Below are positions 42,961 through 52,767 of a stretch of DNA of 64,000 nt, one piece after another. The DNA is from JAJCYL01 sp965206015 (lineage in GTDB: Bacteria; Bacteroidota; Bacteroidia; Cytophagales; Cyclobacteriaceae): positions 868,001 to 932,000 of the forward strand of contig CBDBIW010000016.1 of NCBI GenBank assembly GCA_965206015.1. Direction: 5' to 3'. The translations under genes and the position numbers were made by a program. Positions within the stretch are counted from its first letter, which is position 1; the number at the start of each line of letters is the position of its first letter. The notes under the pieces are model-generated. The model was given only the letters and a program-made list of their open reading frames with translations. It made no database searches and was not told the origin of the DNA.

Positions 42961-45900
42961 ATGAAACACTTTAGTCTTATGAAACACTGTTTGTACCTGA
43001 TCATTGTTTTTTTGGTAAACCTTGCAGGGTTCTCCCAAACCTTGGCCATATCATCTTCTGCTGATGATTTCATTACCACCTGGGAGGTGGCTGGAGATGA
43101 AGCCGGCAGGCGTATTGTTTTCCGTGGTAGCGGGTCTTATACCATAGACTGGGGAGATGGACATTCTGAACCAGCTACGGGAAATATCTCTCACACTTAT
43201 GCCGATGCTGGTACTTACAGGGTAACTGCATCAAATGGAATAACACGATTTAACCTATGGTGGGACGGGGACCCAGATGCTACCAATCGACAAAAATTCA
43301 AATCCCTTGAGCAGTGGGGAACTGCACAATGGACCAATCTGGCCGTAGCCTTTAGAGGAGCATCAAATATGGTGTATAATGCAACAGATGTACCTGATCT
43401 TGCTAAAGTAACCGGTCTGAATGGCATGTTCCGATCTTCTTCCTTTAGTGGTGATATCAGCAACTGGGATGTGTCCAATGTACAAGCATTTCAGTATATG
43501 TTTGAAACTTCTTCCTTTAATGGAGATATCAGTAACTGGAATGTATCTGGTGCAACTTCAATGAATAATATGTTTCAGGATGCTGATAACTTCATGCAGA
43601 ATCTGGGCAAGTGGTTTATTGCACAAAGTGAGTTGACTGTTTTTGACGGAGCTCCTTCAGGCTCTGTAGTTGGAACAATAACCCCACAAGCTACTTTACC
43701 TGATGATCAGGTACATGCATATACCATCTCCGGAGGTGCAGATAGTGATAAGTTTTCTATCACTCCTGACGGTGTGCTTACCATTAATGAGTCACCTTCA
43801 CACGCTACAAAGTCATCTTATGATATTGAAATTAAGGCCACGGGCAACCTTGGCAAAACACTTACCAATACCAGGACAGTTACAATACATGTAGTGCTTC
43901 CCATAGATGTAGCCATCACCTCGTCATCCGGAGCTTCCGGCTCCACGCTATCTTCTGATATAAATACCTTTTCCTACACTGCAACCTTTAGTGAACCTGT
44001 ATCCGGATTTGACAAGGGAGACATTATGGTATCCAGTGATGTAATAGATGGTCTTATTCCTGTTGTGTCAAACTTTGAGGCTGTGCCTGGCGGAACCACA
44101 TACACCTTTGATATTACTGCCGATTCTGAAGGTGCCAGGCATAGCACTCACAAAGACTACAAACTAACCTGGGAAGATAATTTTGACGGAACCGAACTTG
44201 ACCTTACTAAGTGGAATTATCGATATAGTGACGAAGAATATAAAGAAAGACTTGTTGCATTAGATAGGGAAGGACACCTGGTACTTACAACCAGAACAAT
44301 AGATGAAACAGCTTATTTTCCACAGGTTGGTACTAATCGTAAACTTTTTTATGGGTTTTTTGAAAGCAGGATGAAATGGAGTACAAGAGAAATTTATACT
44401 CGACCGGCATTTTGGTTGTCAGGTACTCAAGTACAAGCCCCATATGAACGAGTTGAATTCGATATTATGGAATATTTCGGCTATAGAGGGACAAATAAGG
44501 TATACCAAGGACTACATGTGGGTGCAGCGGGTGCTTCTACAGGTCTTAACTCAGGTCCTGTGGGTCCCATCACACTAAACGATTGGAATACATTTGGAGG
44601 TATTTGGACTAAAGATCAGTACAGATTCTTTGTTAATGGAAAAGAAACCTGGGCTGTCCCAACAACCCGGGAACATATTAATATGGGATTACATACTGCC
44701 CAGGTACCTGCAGAAATAGTTTTTAGCATAGGAGATTCCAGATACAGATCAGGCTGGACAATTCAATTCCCCTATAGTATGGAAGTAGATTGGGTAAGGT
44801 ATTATCAAAAAATATTAAACCTATATGATGGTGTGGTATCTGTAAGTATCCCGGATCGTGCTGTCAATAGAACAGGTAGTAGTATCCCTGCAAATACTGC
44901 ATCCAACACATACGAATTAACAACTTATAATCCCGATGATTTTATCACCACCTGGACTGTACCTGAATCTGACAAGAGTATAACTTTCCCCGGTAGCGGG
45001 TCTTATACCCTGGACTGGGGAGATGGGACAGATACAGAATCAGCTACGGGAAATATCTCTCACACTTATGCTACTGCTGGTACTTACAGGGTAACTGCAT
45101 CAAATGGAATCACACGATTTAACCTATGGTTGGACGGGGACACTGATAGTAGTACCAATCGACAAAAATTCAAATCCGTTGAGCAGTGGGGAACTGCACA
45201 ATGGACCAATCTGGCTGTAGCCTTTAGAGAAGCATCAAATATGACATATAATGCAACAGATGTACCTGATCTTGCTAAAGTAACCGGTCTGAATGGCATG
45301 TTCCGATCTTCTTCCTTTAGTGGAGATATCAGCAACTGGGATGTGTCCAATGTACAAGCATTTCAGTATATGTTTGCATTTTCTCCCTTTAATGGAGATA
45401 TCAGTAACTGGAATGTATCTGGTGCAACTACAATGAAAGATATGTTTCAAGATGCCGATGGCTTCATGCAGAATCTGGGTAAGTGGTTTATTTCACAAAG
45501 TGAGTTGACTGTTTTTGACGGAGCTGCTTCAGGCTCTGAAATTGGAACGATAACCCCACAAGCTACTTTACCTGATGATGAGGTACATACGTATACCATC
45601 TCCGGAGGTGCAGATATGGATAAGTTTTCTATAACTCCTGACGGTGTGCTTACCATTAATGAGTCACCTTCACACGCTACAAAGTCATCTTATGATATTG
45701 AAATTAAGGCCACGGGCAACCTTGGCAAAACACTTACTAATACAAAGTTCGTTACAATAAATGTAATACTTCCTATAACTGTAACCATCACATCGTCATC
45801 CGGAGCTACCGGTACTTCATCAGTATCTTCCAACAGACTTAGCTACACAGCGACCTTTAGCAAACCGGTAACTGGCTTTGACATAACTGATATTACAGTA

Positions 45901-47802
45901 AGTGGCACGGCCAATGGGGGCAATCCCAACCTGTCAAACTTTGAGGCTGTGCCTGGCGGTACTACATACACCTTTGATATTACTGCCGATTCTGAAGGTA
46001 CAGTGAGTGTAAGAGTCGGTGGTGATGTTGCGACAGGTGATTCCGGAAATGGCAATTCTCCGTCAAATATCCATGAGCTTACCTCCGACACCACACCTCC
46101 TGTCATCACATTACTTGGTGACAATCCACAAATAATAGAAGTTGGCACACCATACATTGAACTTGGTGCCGCAGCAACCGATAATATTGATGGTATCCTT
46201 ACCGACCAAATTACCACTGTAAATCCTGTGGATACTGGTGTGGAAGACATCTATACGGTAACCTATAATGTATCGGATGCAGCAGGAAATAGAGCGGAGG
46301 TTACCCGAACGGTATCAGTCACCTCCGACACCACACCTCCTGTCATCACATTACTTGGTGACCCGGAAGTTTCCATTGAACTCGGAACAGCTTATACCGA
46401 TGAAGGGGCAACAGCAACCGATAATATTGATGGTGACCTTACCGACCAAATTACCACTGTAAACCCTGTGGACACTGATGTGGCGGGCATCTACACGGTA
46501 ACCTATGATGTATCGGATGCAGCAGGAAATAGAGCGGAGGTTACCCGAACGGTATCAGTCACCTCCGACATCACACCTCCTGTCATCACATTACTTGGTG
46601 ATCCGGTAGTTTCCATTGAACTCGGAACAGCTTATATCGATGAAGGGGCAACAGCAACCGATAATATTGATGGTGACCTTACTGACCACATTACCACTGT
46701 AAACCCTGTGGACACTGATGTAGAAGACATCTACACGGTAACCTATGATGTATCGGATGCAGCAGGAAATGAAGCCGGACAGATCAGCCGAACGGTAACA
46801 GTCACCTCCGACATCACACCTCCTGTCATCACATTACTTGGTGACCCGGTAGTTTCCATTGAACTCGGAACAGCTTATACCGATGAAGGGGCAACAGCAA
46901 CCGATAATATTGATGGTGACCTTACTGATGACATTACCACTGTAAACCCTGTGGACACTGATGTGGCGGACATCTACACGGTAACCTATAATGTATCGGA
47001 TGCAGCAGGAAATGAAGCCGGGCAGGTCAGCCGAACGGTAACAGTTACCCCTGACATCACACCTCCTGTCATCACATTACTTGGTGACCCGGTAGTTTCC
47101 ATTGAACTCGGAACAGCTTATACCGATGATGGAGCAACAGCAACCGATAATATTGATGGTGACCTTACTGATGACATTACCACTGTAAACCCTGTGGATA
47201 CTGATGTGGCGGACATCTACACGGTAACCTATAATGTATCGGATGCAGCAGGAAATAGAGCGGAGGTTACCCGAACGGTAACAGTTACCCCTGACATCAC
47301 ACCTCCTGACATCACATTACTTGGTGAGCCGGTAGTTTCCATTGAACTCGGAACAGCTTATATCGATGAAGGGGCAACAGCAACCGATAATATTGATGGT
47401 GACCTTACTGACCAAATTACCACTGTAAATCCTGTGGACACTGATGTAGCGGACATCTACACGGTAACCTATAATGTATCGGATGCAGCAGGAAATGCAG
47501 CCGGACAGATCAGCCGAACGGTAACAGTTCTCACGCCTTTATCTATTGAAGGAATTGAAGGCACAGGTATTTACATTTCACCAAATCCGACAAGCGGCAT
47601 GATATATATTGGTAATATTATTGAAAACATAGATTATGTACTGATAGATGCCAAAGGTCAAATTCTCAAGAATGGTACCTTGACGACCGGGAACGATAAC
47701 TCCGTCAATATCTCGCATTTAGTGGATGGGGTTTACTTTTTAAACATAAAAACCAGTGAGGGGAATTTTACCGGGAGGGTGGTCAGGAAGGCTAAGCTAT
47801 GA
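42961..47802 (+). CDS. Giant secreted GH16 protein with PKD, BspA-like, Ig-like and HYR repeats and T9SS tail
   Basis: 1613 residues from ATG 42961; ATGs at 42934 and 42979 are alternatives, and an 18-base repeat makes 42961 and 42979 near-identical. Order: signal peptide; PKD-like domain (43100-43250); BspA-like DUF285 repeats (NGMFRSSSFSGDISNWDVSN); cadherin-like domain; first half of an Ig-like domain ending FDITADSEG (44133); a GH16 glycosidase (44134-44826) with the catalytic motif E499-F-D501-I-M-E504; second half of the Ig-like domain (DGVVSVSIPDRAV); a second PKD/BspA/cadherin/Ig module; six HYR/DUF5011 repeats (46084-47530); and a type IX sorting domain (SPNPTSGMIYIGN ... GRVVRKAKL). 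The protein should be exported and displayed on the surface, and would cut a beta-glucan or galactan. Confidence 0.9.
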   Translation: MKHFSLMKHCLYLIIVFLVNLAGFSQTLAISSSADDFITTWEVAGDEAGRRIVFRGSGSYTIDWGDGHSEPATGNISHTYADAGTYRVTASNGITRFNLWWDGDPDATNRQKFKSLEQWGTAQWTNLAVAFRGASNMVYNATDVPDLAKVTGLNGMFRSSSFSGDISNWDVSNVQAFQYMFETSSFNGDISNWNVSGATSMNNMFQDADNFMQNLGKWFIAQSELTVFDGAPSGSVVGTITPQATLPDDQVHAYTISGGADSDKFSITPDGVLTINESPSHATKSSYDIEIKATGNLGKTLTNTRTVTIHVVLPIDVAITSSSGASGSTLSSDINTFSYTATFSEPVSGFDKGDIMVSSDVIDGLIPVVSNFEAVPGGTTYTFDITADSEGARHSTHKDYKLTWEDNFDGTELDLTKWNYRYSDEEYKERLVALDREGHLVLTTRTIDETAYFPQVGTNRKLFYGFFESRMKWSTREIYTRPAFWLSGTQVQAPYERVEFDIMEYFGYRGTNKVYQGLHVGAAGASTGLNSGPVGPITLNDWNTFGGIWTKDQYRFFVNGKETWAVPTTREHINMGLHTAQVPAEIVFSIGDSRYRSGWTIQFPYSMEVDWVRYYQKILNLYDGVVSVSIPDRAVNRTGSSIPANTASNTYELTTYNPDDFITTWTVPESDKSITFPGSGSYTLDWGDGTDTESATGNISHTYATAGTYRVTASNGITRFNLWLDGDTDSSTNRQKFKSVEQWGTAQWTNLAVAFREASNMTYNATDVPDLAKVTGLNGMFRSSSFSGDISNWDVSNVQAFQYMFAFSPFNGDISNWNVSGATTMKDMFQDADGFMQNLGKWFISQSELTVFDGAASGSEIGTITPQATLPDDEVHTYTISGGADMDKFSITPDGVLTINESPSHATKSSYDIEIKATGNLGKTLTNTKFVTINVILPITVTITSSSGATGTSSVSSNRLSYTATFSKPVTGFDITDITVSGTANGGNPNLSNFEAVPGGTTYTFDITADSEGTVSVRVGGDVATGDSGNGNSPSNIHELTSDTTPPVITLLGDNPQIIEVGTPYIELGAAATDNIDGILTDQITTVNPVDTGVEDIYTVTYNVSDAAGNRAEVTRTVSVTSDTTPPVITLLGDPEVSIELGTAYTDEGATATDNIDGDLTDQITTVNPVDTDVAGIYTVTYDVSDAAGNRAEVTRTVSVTSDITPPVITLLGDPVVSIELGTAYIDEGATATDNIDGDLTDHITTVNPVDTDVEDIYTVTYDVSDAAGNEAGQISRTVTVTSDITPPVITLLGDPVVSIELGTAYTDEGATATDNIDGDLTDDITTVNPVDTDVADIYTVTYNVSDAAGNEAGQVSRTVTVTPDITPPVITLLGDPVVSIELGTAYTDDGATATDNIDGDLTDDITTVNPVDTDVADIYTVTYNVSDAAGNRAEVTRTVTVTPDITPPDITLLGEPVVSIELGTAYIDEGATATDNIDGDLTDQITTVNPVDTDVADIYTVTYNVSDAAGNAAGQISRTVTVLTPLSIEGIEGTGIYISPNPTSGMIYIGNIIENIDYVLIDAKGQILKNGTLTTGNDNSVNISHLVDGVYFLNIKTSEGNFTGRVVRKAKL
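43100..46010 (+). repeat. Two near-identical 0.9-kb modules flanking the GH16 domain
   Basis: The stretch from about 43126 to 44133 (PKD, BspA-like, cadherin-like, half Ig) recurs from about 44991 to 45998 with long runs of identical bases (for example the DNA for TGLNGMFRSSSFSGDISNWD). The GH16-coding segment lies between them. The match at DNA level points to a recent internal duplication or ongoing gene conversion. Confidence 0.85.
46084..47530 (+). repeat. Six tandem 240/243-bp repeats (HYR/DUF5011 domains)
   Basis: Unit starts fall at about 46081, 46321, 46561, 46804, 47047 and 47287. Each encodes TPPVITLLGDPVVSIELGTA, then EGATATDNIDGDLTD and YTVTYNVSDAAGN. The three-base length difference comes from AGQ(I/V)S versus AEV. 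Near-identity suggests the copy number can change by recombination. The repeats form a stalk between the enzyme part and the anchor. Confidence 0.9.
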
Positions 47803-47918
47803 TAACAGCATTTTGTTTAAAAAGTTCAAACAACAGGTATTATCACAGGAGCCATTAATATTGAAAAGAATGTACATGACAGTAAAACATTACAACCGGC
47901 TATAGGGCATCAGCATAA

Positions 47919-48053
47919 TAAGACCGTTGCACGGACTTGGTGTTTTTTTTAGCCTGTCAGTGAGGTGGATATTTGAGAGATGCTTTTTATCTTGGAGTTA
48001 TAAGACCATTGCAAAAACCAAGGGACTTAGTGCTGCCTTTTGCAACGGTCTTA
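47919..48053. mobile_element. 135-bp MITE-like element with 13-bp terminal inverted repeats
   Basis: TAAGACCGTTGCA (47919-47931) is matched exactly by its reverse complement at 48041-48053. Inside, 47937-47998 is nearly identical to the IS5-type end at 714-774. It has no coding capacity. An internal near-copy of the terminal repeat (TAAGACCATTGCA at 48001-48013, a one-base difference in direct orientation) suggests that it arose by deletion inside a larger element. It interrupts the region between the GH16 gene and the kinase pseudogene. Confidence 0.75.
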
Positions 48054-48071
48054 AATCGGGAAACGGATGCG

Positions 48072-48904
48072 AGGTTCCAGAAATTATAATGACAGGAAAT
48101 GGTCAGCCTTTCATGAAAGGCAATGGTAATTATTGGAGGGTATATATTTTTAAGGACCGTTTGAATGCCTTTGATCTTCCTTAGAATGATGACCAGGCAT
48201 GGCAGGGAGGTTTGGCATTTGGGCAATTTCTTATTGCAATGAGTGATTTTGATGCGGAACTGCTGAATGTAACAATTCCAAATTTCCACAATTTACTGAC
48301 CAGGATAGCGCAGTTTCAGTATGCTTGGGACGAAGGCTATGTAGAGCGTTGGTCCCGTATTAACAATCAGATAAGCTATGTTTTCGCCATTGCCGATGAA
48401 CGTTGTATCATTGAGAAGTTACGCCACAAAGGTAAGTTACCATTACGTGTAACTAATAATGATCCTCAATTCAATAACATCCTTTTTGATGATTCGATAA
48501 AAGCCCGGTATGTAATCGATCTTGATACTGATATGCCGGGCATTGTACACGATGATTTTGGAGATGGGATAAGGATAGCTGCATCAACGGCCAGTAAGGA
48601 CGAATCAGATTTAAACGAGGTTGATTTCGATATTGATCTATTGGAGGCCTTCAGTGCAGGCTACCTTGAAGCTTGTGATTCCGTCCTTAGTGAAGGTGAA
48701 AAAGGTTTGTTGGTAAGCTCTGCTGCCTTATTTTCCTATACCATGGGTGTACGCTTTCTCACTGACTATTTACAAGGAGGCAAGTATTATAAAGTGCAGT
48801 ATCCGGATCACAATTTGGATAGGGCGCGCAATCAGTTGCATTTGGCGAGTCAAGCAGAAAGAAAAATTAGTATTTTGAGAGAGATAATTGAGAAATACCG
48901 GTGA
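48072..48904 (+). pseudogene. Hexosamine-kinase-like phosphotransferase, N-terminally truncated with a stop codon
   Basis: The frame runs VPEIIMTGNGQPFMKGNGNY then WRVYIFKDRLNAFDLP, hits TAG at 48181-48183 and goes on NDDQAWQGGLAFGQFLIAMS. APH-fold landmarks follow: RVTNNDPQFNNILFDDSIKA (normally HND, here NND, so the catalytic region is altered too) and VIDLDTDMPGIVHDDFGD. This corresponds to N-acetylhexosamine 1-kinase-like enzymes of glycan breakdown. The first 90 or so residues are missing and the MITE-like element lies just upstream, so its insertion probably cut the gene. Restart at ATG 48239 cannot restore the ATP site. Confidence 0.75.
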
Positions 48905-49022
48905 AATGGATATTGGTTCTCACCCTGCTGTTGGATTGATTGAGGCTGGATACAAAGGGGATGAATCTTGAACGAATGCGAACATCTTGGAAATAAATCT
49001 GTTATCAAAAAAATAGAACAAC

Positions 49023-51335
49023 ATGAAAACTGTCTTTGGAAGAATTGAAAGTGCGTATGTGCACATCATATTGAGCCAATTGTTATTTAGTTCAGGTTTT
49101 TTAAGTGGCTGTAAATCAGAAATATCCCTGCCATCTCATGAAATGAATTTTGAGAAATTATCGCAAACATGGGATGAAGCCATTCCATTGGGTAATGGTT
49201 CACTTGGTGCTTTGATTTGGGAAAAAGAAGGAAAACTAAGGTTTTCCCTGGATAAATCTGATTTGTGGGACATGCGTCCGATGGAAATAAAGAACAGAGA
49301 AAATTGGAAATATCAGTGGATCAAGGAACAATTAGAGAAAGGAACTTATGAAAATGTTCATAATTCACTGGACCGTTTATATGGTGAGAATCCGGCACCT
49401 ACGAAAATACCGGGTGGGGCCATAGAATTTGATGTATCGGAGTTAGGTAAAGTGGAGGAAGTGAAACTTACAATTGTAGACGCGACCTGTAAGATTAAGT
49501 GGCAAAATGGTGTAGAGCTCAATACGTTTGTTCATGCAACGAAGGATGTTGGATGGTTTAGGTTTGTGGGTGTAGATCCGTCATTTACTCCAATAATAAT
49601 TGCTCCTGCCTATAATAAAGGCGACACTTTAAGAGAGGCCAATTCATTAAATACGCAGGATTTAGTCACTCTGGGGTATGAACAGGGTAAAATTGAAGCC
49701 CGTGATAATTATCAAAGGTATATTCAAGAAGGTTGGGGAGGCTTTAAGTACCATGTAGAAGTTGAGTGGGATTATGAGGAGGGAGTTTTAGATGGGAGTT
49801 GGTCAATTAGTACTTATTACCCTAAGTGGGAAAAATCTATACAGGCTGATCAATTGTCATCCGAAAGTTTATTGAATGGTTTTGCCTCCGAGCGAAAAGA
49901 GCATATTTCATGGTGGCATGCTTACTGGAAAAAATCAGGGATTCAACTCCCGGATAAGATACTTGAAAACCAATGGTATATGGATACTTACAAGTTTGGA
50001 TCAACTGCCCGGTCAAACACACCACCGATTTCACTGCAGGCGGTTTGGACGGCTGATAATGGAAGGATTCCACCATGGAAAGGAGATTATCACAATGACC
50101 TGAATGTCCAGTTATCCTATTGGCCTGCTTATAGTGGGAATCATTTGGATCTTGAAGAAGGTCTCATCAACTGGCTCTGGAGTTGTAGGGAGAATTTCAA
50201 GGAGTTCACCAAAGAATTTTTTGAATCTGAAGGACTGAATGTTCCTGGTGCTACATCAATTGACGGGACAGGCATGGGAGGGTGGTCACAATATGGGTAT
50301 ACTCCAACCGCTTCAGCGTGGTTAGGGCACCACTTTTATCTTCACTGGAGATATACGATGGATAGGGAGTTTCTAGAAGAAAAAGCTTACCCCTGGATAA
50401 AGGATGTTGCGATCTATTTGGAAGATATTTCTGTAACAGATGGAAATAACAAATTGAAACTTCCTCTCAGCTCAAGCCCGGAAATATATGACAATAAACC
50501 GGAAGCGTGGTTTAGCAATCTTACCAATTACGATCTTGCGCTCATTAGATTTACCTATGAAAAGGCGGCAGAGCTGGCACTTGAATTAGACAAAACGGAA
50601 GAAGCCATCCGTTGGAATGACTTGTTACAAAGTTATCCGGATTACGCCGTAGATGATGAAACAGGATTGATGTTTGCACCAGGTTATCCTTACAACGAAT
50701 CTCACCGCCATATGTCTCATTTAATGGCCATTCATCCACTAGGCTTGCTTGACCGTTCGAAAAGCATTAGCCATCAAAAGTTGATCGAAACCTCTCTTGA
50801 TAATCTCGAAAAGCAAGGAACATCATTATGGGTTGGCTACTCATTTACATGGGTTGCTAATTTGTACGCTAGAAATGGTGATGGTGATAAGGCAGTGGAA
50901 TATTTGGATATTTTTGCTAAAAACTTTTGTTTGTCGAATACTTTTCATGCTAACGGAGAGCAACATGATAGAGGGTATTCGAACTGGAAATATCGTCCAT
51001 TTACACTAGAGGGTAATTTTGCATTTGCAGCCGCCATTCAAGAGATGTTGTTACAGAGCCATACCGGGGTGGTAAGAATTTTTCCGGCGGTTCCAGATAA
51101 TTGGATGAACCTTAGTTTTGACAATTTACGTACTGAAGGGGCTTTCTTGATTTCGGCGGAAAAAAGGGACGGAGTTATAACTGAAGTGATCATTAAAGCA
51201 GAGCAAGACGGGATACTAAAAATTAGTAATCCATATGATCATGGAAAATCCGATAAGCTTGTTAATGAAGAGATAAGATCAATCAAAATGTTGGCTGGAG
51301 AATCGCTTAGCTTAAGTAGGGAATGGTTCCAGTAG
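49023..51335 (+). CDS. GH95-like glycoside hydrolase lipoprotein
   Basis: 770 residues. A lipobox (L27-S28-G29-C30) anchors it in a membrane facing the periplasm or surface. The N-terminal beta domain (EAIPLGNGSLGALIWEKEGK, LRFSLDKSDLWDMRP) and the (alpha/alpha)6 barrel resemble the GH95 fucosidase/galactosidase family. By hand alignment the general acid is E487 (SSSPEIYD). The usual N-x-N of the base site is D359-L-N361 (HNDLNVQLSYWPAYSGN), and the usual Asp of FQIDGNFG is E663 (FTLEGNFAFAAA). These changes suggest another substrate or a sister family. It stands upstream of the LacI and SusCD genes in the same direction. Confidence 0.8.
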   Translation: MKTVFGRIESAYVHIILSQLLFSSGFLSGCKSEISLPSHEMNFEKLSQTWDEAIPLGNGSLGALIWEKEGKLRFSLDKSDLWDMRPMEIKNRENWKYQWIKEQLEKGTYENVHNSLDRLYGENPAPTKIPGGAIEFDVSELGKVEEVKLTIVDATCKIKWQNGVELNTFVHATKDVGWFRFVGVDPSFTPIIIAPAYNKGDTLREANSLNTQDLVTLGYEQGKIEARDNYQRYIQEGWGGFKYHVEVEWDYEEGVLDGSWSISTYYPKWEKSIQADQLSSESLLNGFASERKEHISWWHAYWKKSGIQLPDKILENQWYMDTYKFGSTARSNTPPISLQAVWTADNGRIPPWKGDYHNDLNVQLSYWPAYSGNHLDLEEGLINWLWSCRENFKEFTKEFFESEGLNVPGATSIDGTGMGGWSQYGYTPTASAWLGHHFYLHWRYTMDREFLEEKAYPWIKDVAIYLEDISVTDGNNKLKLPLSSSPEIYDNKPEAWFSNLTNYDLALIRFTYEKAAELALELDKTEEAIRWNDLLQSYPDYAVDDETGLMFAPGYPYNESHRHMSHLMAIHPLGLLDRSKSISHQKLIETSLDNLEKQGTSLWVGYSFTWVANLYARNGDGDKAVEYLDIFAKNFCLSNTFHANGEQHDRGYSNWKYRPFTLEGNFAFAAAIQEMLLQSHTGVVRIFPAVPDNWMNLSFDNLRTEGAFLISAEKRDGVITEVIIKAEQDGILKISNPYDHGKSDKLVNEEIRSIKMLAGESLSLSREWFQ

Positions 51336-51543
51336 CCTGAGCTATATGATCTTAAGCTATTCCAGGAATTATTAAAGATTGAACCTCTTTTTGCATAGAA
51401 TTTCTTTGTTCGATTTACGTCAATTCCCTGAAGCGTGAGATGAGTTTATTTTAGTTATTGAGTTGATCACTTAGTTTTGGGTAGTTGTTACTATTTAGTA
51501 ATCGCCTAACACTTTTAGGCTCTTATCTGAGTTACAGAATTCT

Positions 51544-52565
51544 ATGAAATCTTATACAATCAAGGAGATTGCAAAAATGGCAAATGTCTCTAGAGGGACA
51601 GTAGACAGAGTGCTGCATACAAGGTCTCGAGTTTCATTGGGAACGAAGAAAAAGGTAGATGCCGTGCTTGAAAAGCTTGACTATAAACCCAATATCTTAG
51701 CTCAATCCCTAAAAAATCATAAGAAGAATAAAATCGCATTGGTAGTCCCTGATAATAAGGTTGATGCCTATTGGAATCAGCCAGTAATTGGTGCCGGTCG
51801 GGCGGTGAAGGAGCTTGTTGAATTTGGGATTCGCATTGACCACTATTTTTATGATCCAAATGTTCAGAAGTCCTTCGGAAAAACTGCGTCGAAGTTGATT
51901 ATGGACAGACCAGATGGTGTATTAATTGCTCCATTACTAATGAATGAATCGTTGAGTTTTTTGAAAGATTGTGAGCATCAAGGCATTCCCGTAATTACCT
52001 TTAACACTGATGTTGGATTGGATACCATTCCATTTATAGGTCAGAATCTCTACCAGAGTGGTAGATTGGCAGCACAATTGATCCATTATTCAAGCACCAG
52101 GATGGCTAAAGTACTCATTGTTCATGTAGATGAAGATTTAGACCCCCCCAAGAAAAAGAGTGTGGATTTCGATCCTATTGGTCTGAAGTTGGTTCGGGGA
52201 GTCCGGAGATTTTCACAGTAAATTTTGATTCTAAAGATTTTGGGCAAATAACTGGAAAACTCTTTAGAGAGGCATCAATTTCAGGAATTTATATCACCAC
52301 ATCCAAAGCATTTAAAGTGGTCAAAATGATTGGGGAGAATCACCCAATAATAGTTGGTTATGATCTCATTGATAAGAATATAACCCTCCTTAAAAAAGGA
52401 CAGATTCATTTTATTATTGACCAGAGCCTTCAAGACCAAGCTAATTTGGGGATTAATTACCTGAAGGATTTGCTCATTTTCAAGAAGGAGATACCAATGC
52501 GAAAGTTATTTCCATTGGGAGTAGTGACGAAGGAAAATCTGAATTCTTACGTACCTGAAGTGTAA
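51544..52565 (+). pseudogene. LacI-family transcriptional regulator, frameshifted
   Basis: The N-terminal part is a perfect LacI head (TIKEIAKMANVSRGTVDRVL, HTRSRVSLGTKKKVDAVLEK, LDYKPNILAQSLKN), followed by a periplasmic-binding-like domain (IALVVPDNKVDAYWNQPVIG, GVLIAPLLMNES, PVITFNTDVG). The frame breaks near 52200 after LVRGVRR. From about 52203 another frame continues PEIFTVNFDSKDFGQITGKL then SGIYITTSKAFK and ends LFPLGVVTKENLNSYVPEV at 52565. The head and half of the sensor could still be made (226 residues). A sequence error is possible; a C-run at 52143-52149 is the likeliest spot. Confidence 0.8.
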
Positions 52566-52767
52566 TGAGATATTGAATTTTTTGCAATTGGCCGTTCTTT
52601 TTATATTCAACAGTTTGAGCAATACTACGGGTACAATCTGGCATTATAAAGTATTTTACAATAGATTAAGTCAATTAAAATTTCAGGATTTGCAATAAAA
52701 GAACTATTTCCTGCCTTACATTTATAAATTAATTTAATTGCCAGATTGGCGAAAGTCAAATTAGCAA

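Noticed and set aside
43215..45450. Long minus-strand frames inside the GH16 gene (such as 43215-43478 and 45084-45350), nearly identical to each other
   Set aside because: Their similarity only mirrors the duplicated modules on the coding strand.
46084..47530. Regular 240-bp repeats as a CRISPR or satellite array
   Set aside because: They are coding, in frame, and translate into HYR/DUF5011 domains; there are no short repeats with unique spacers.
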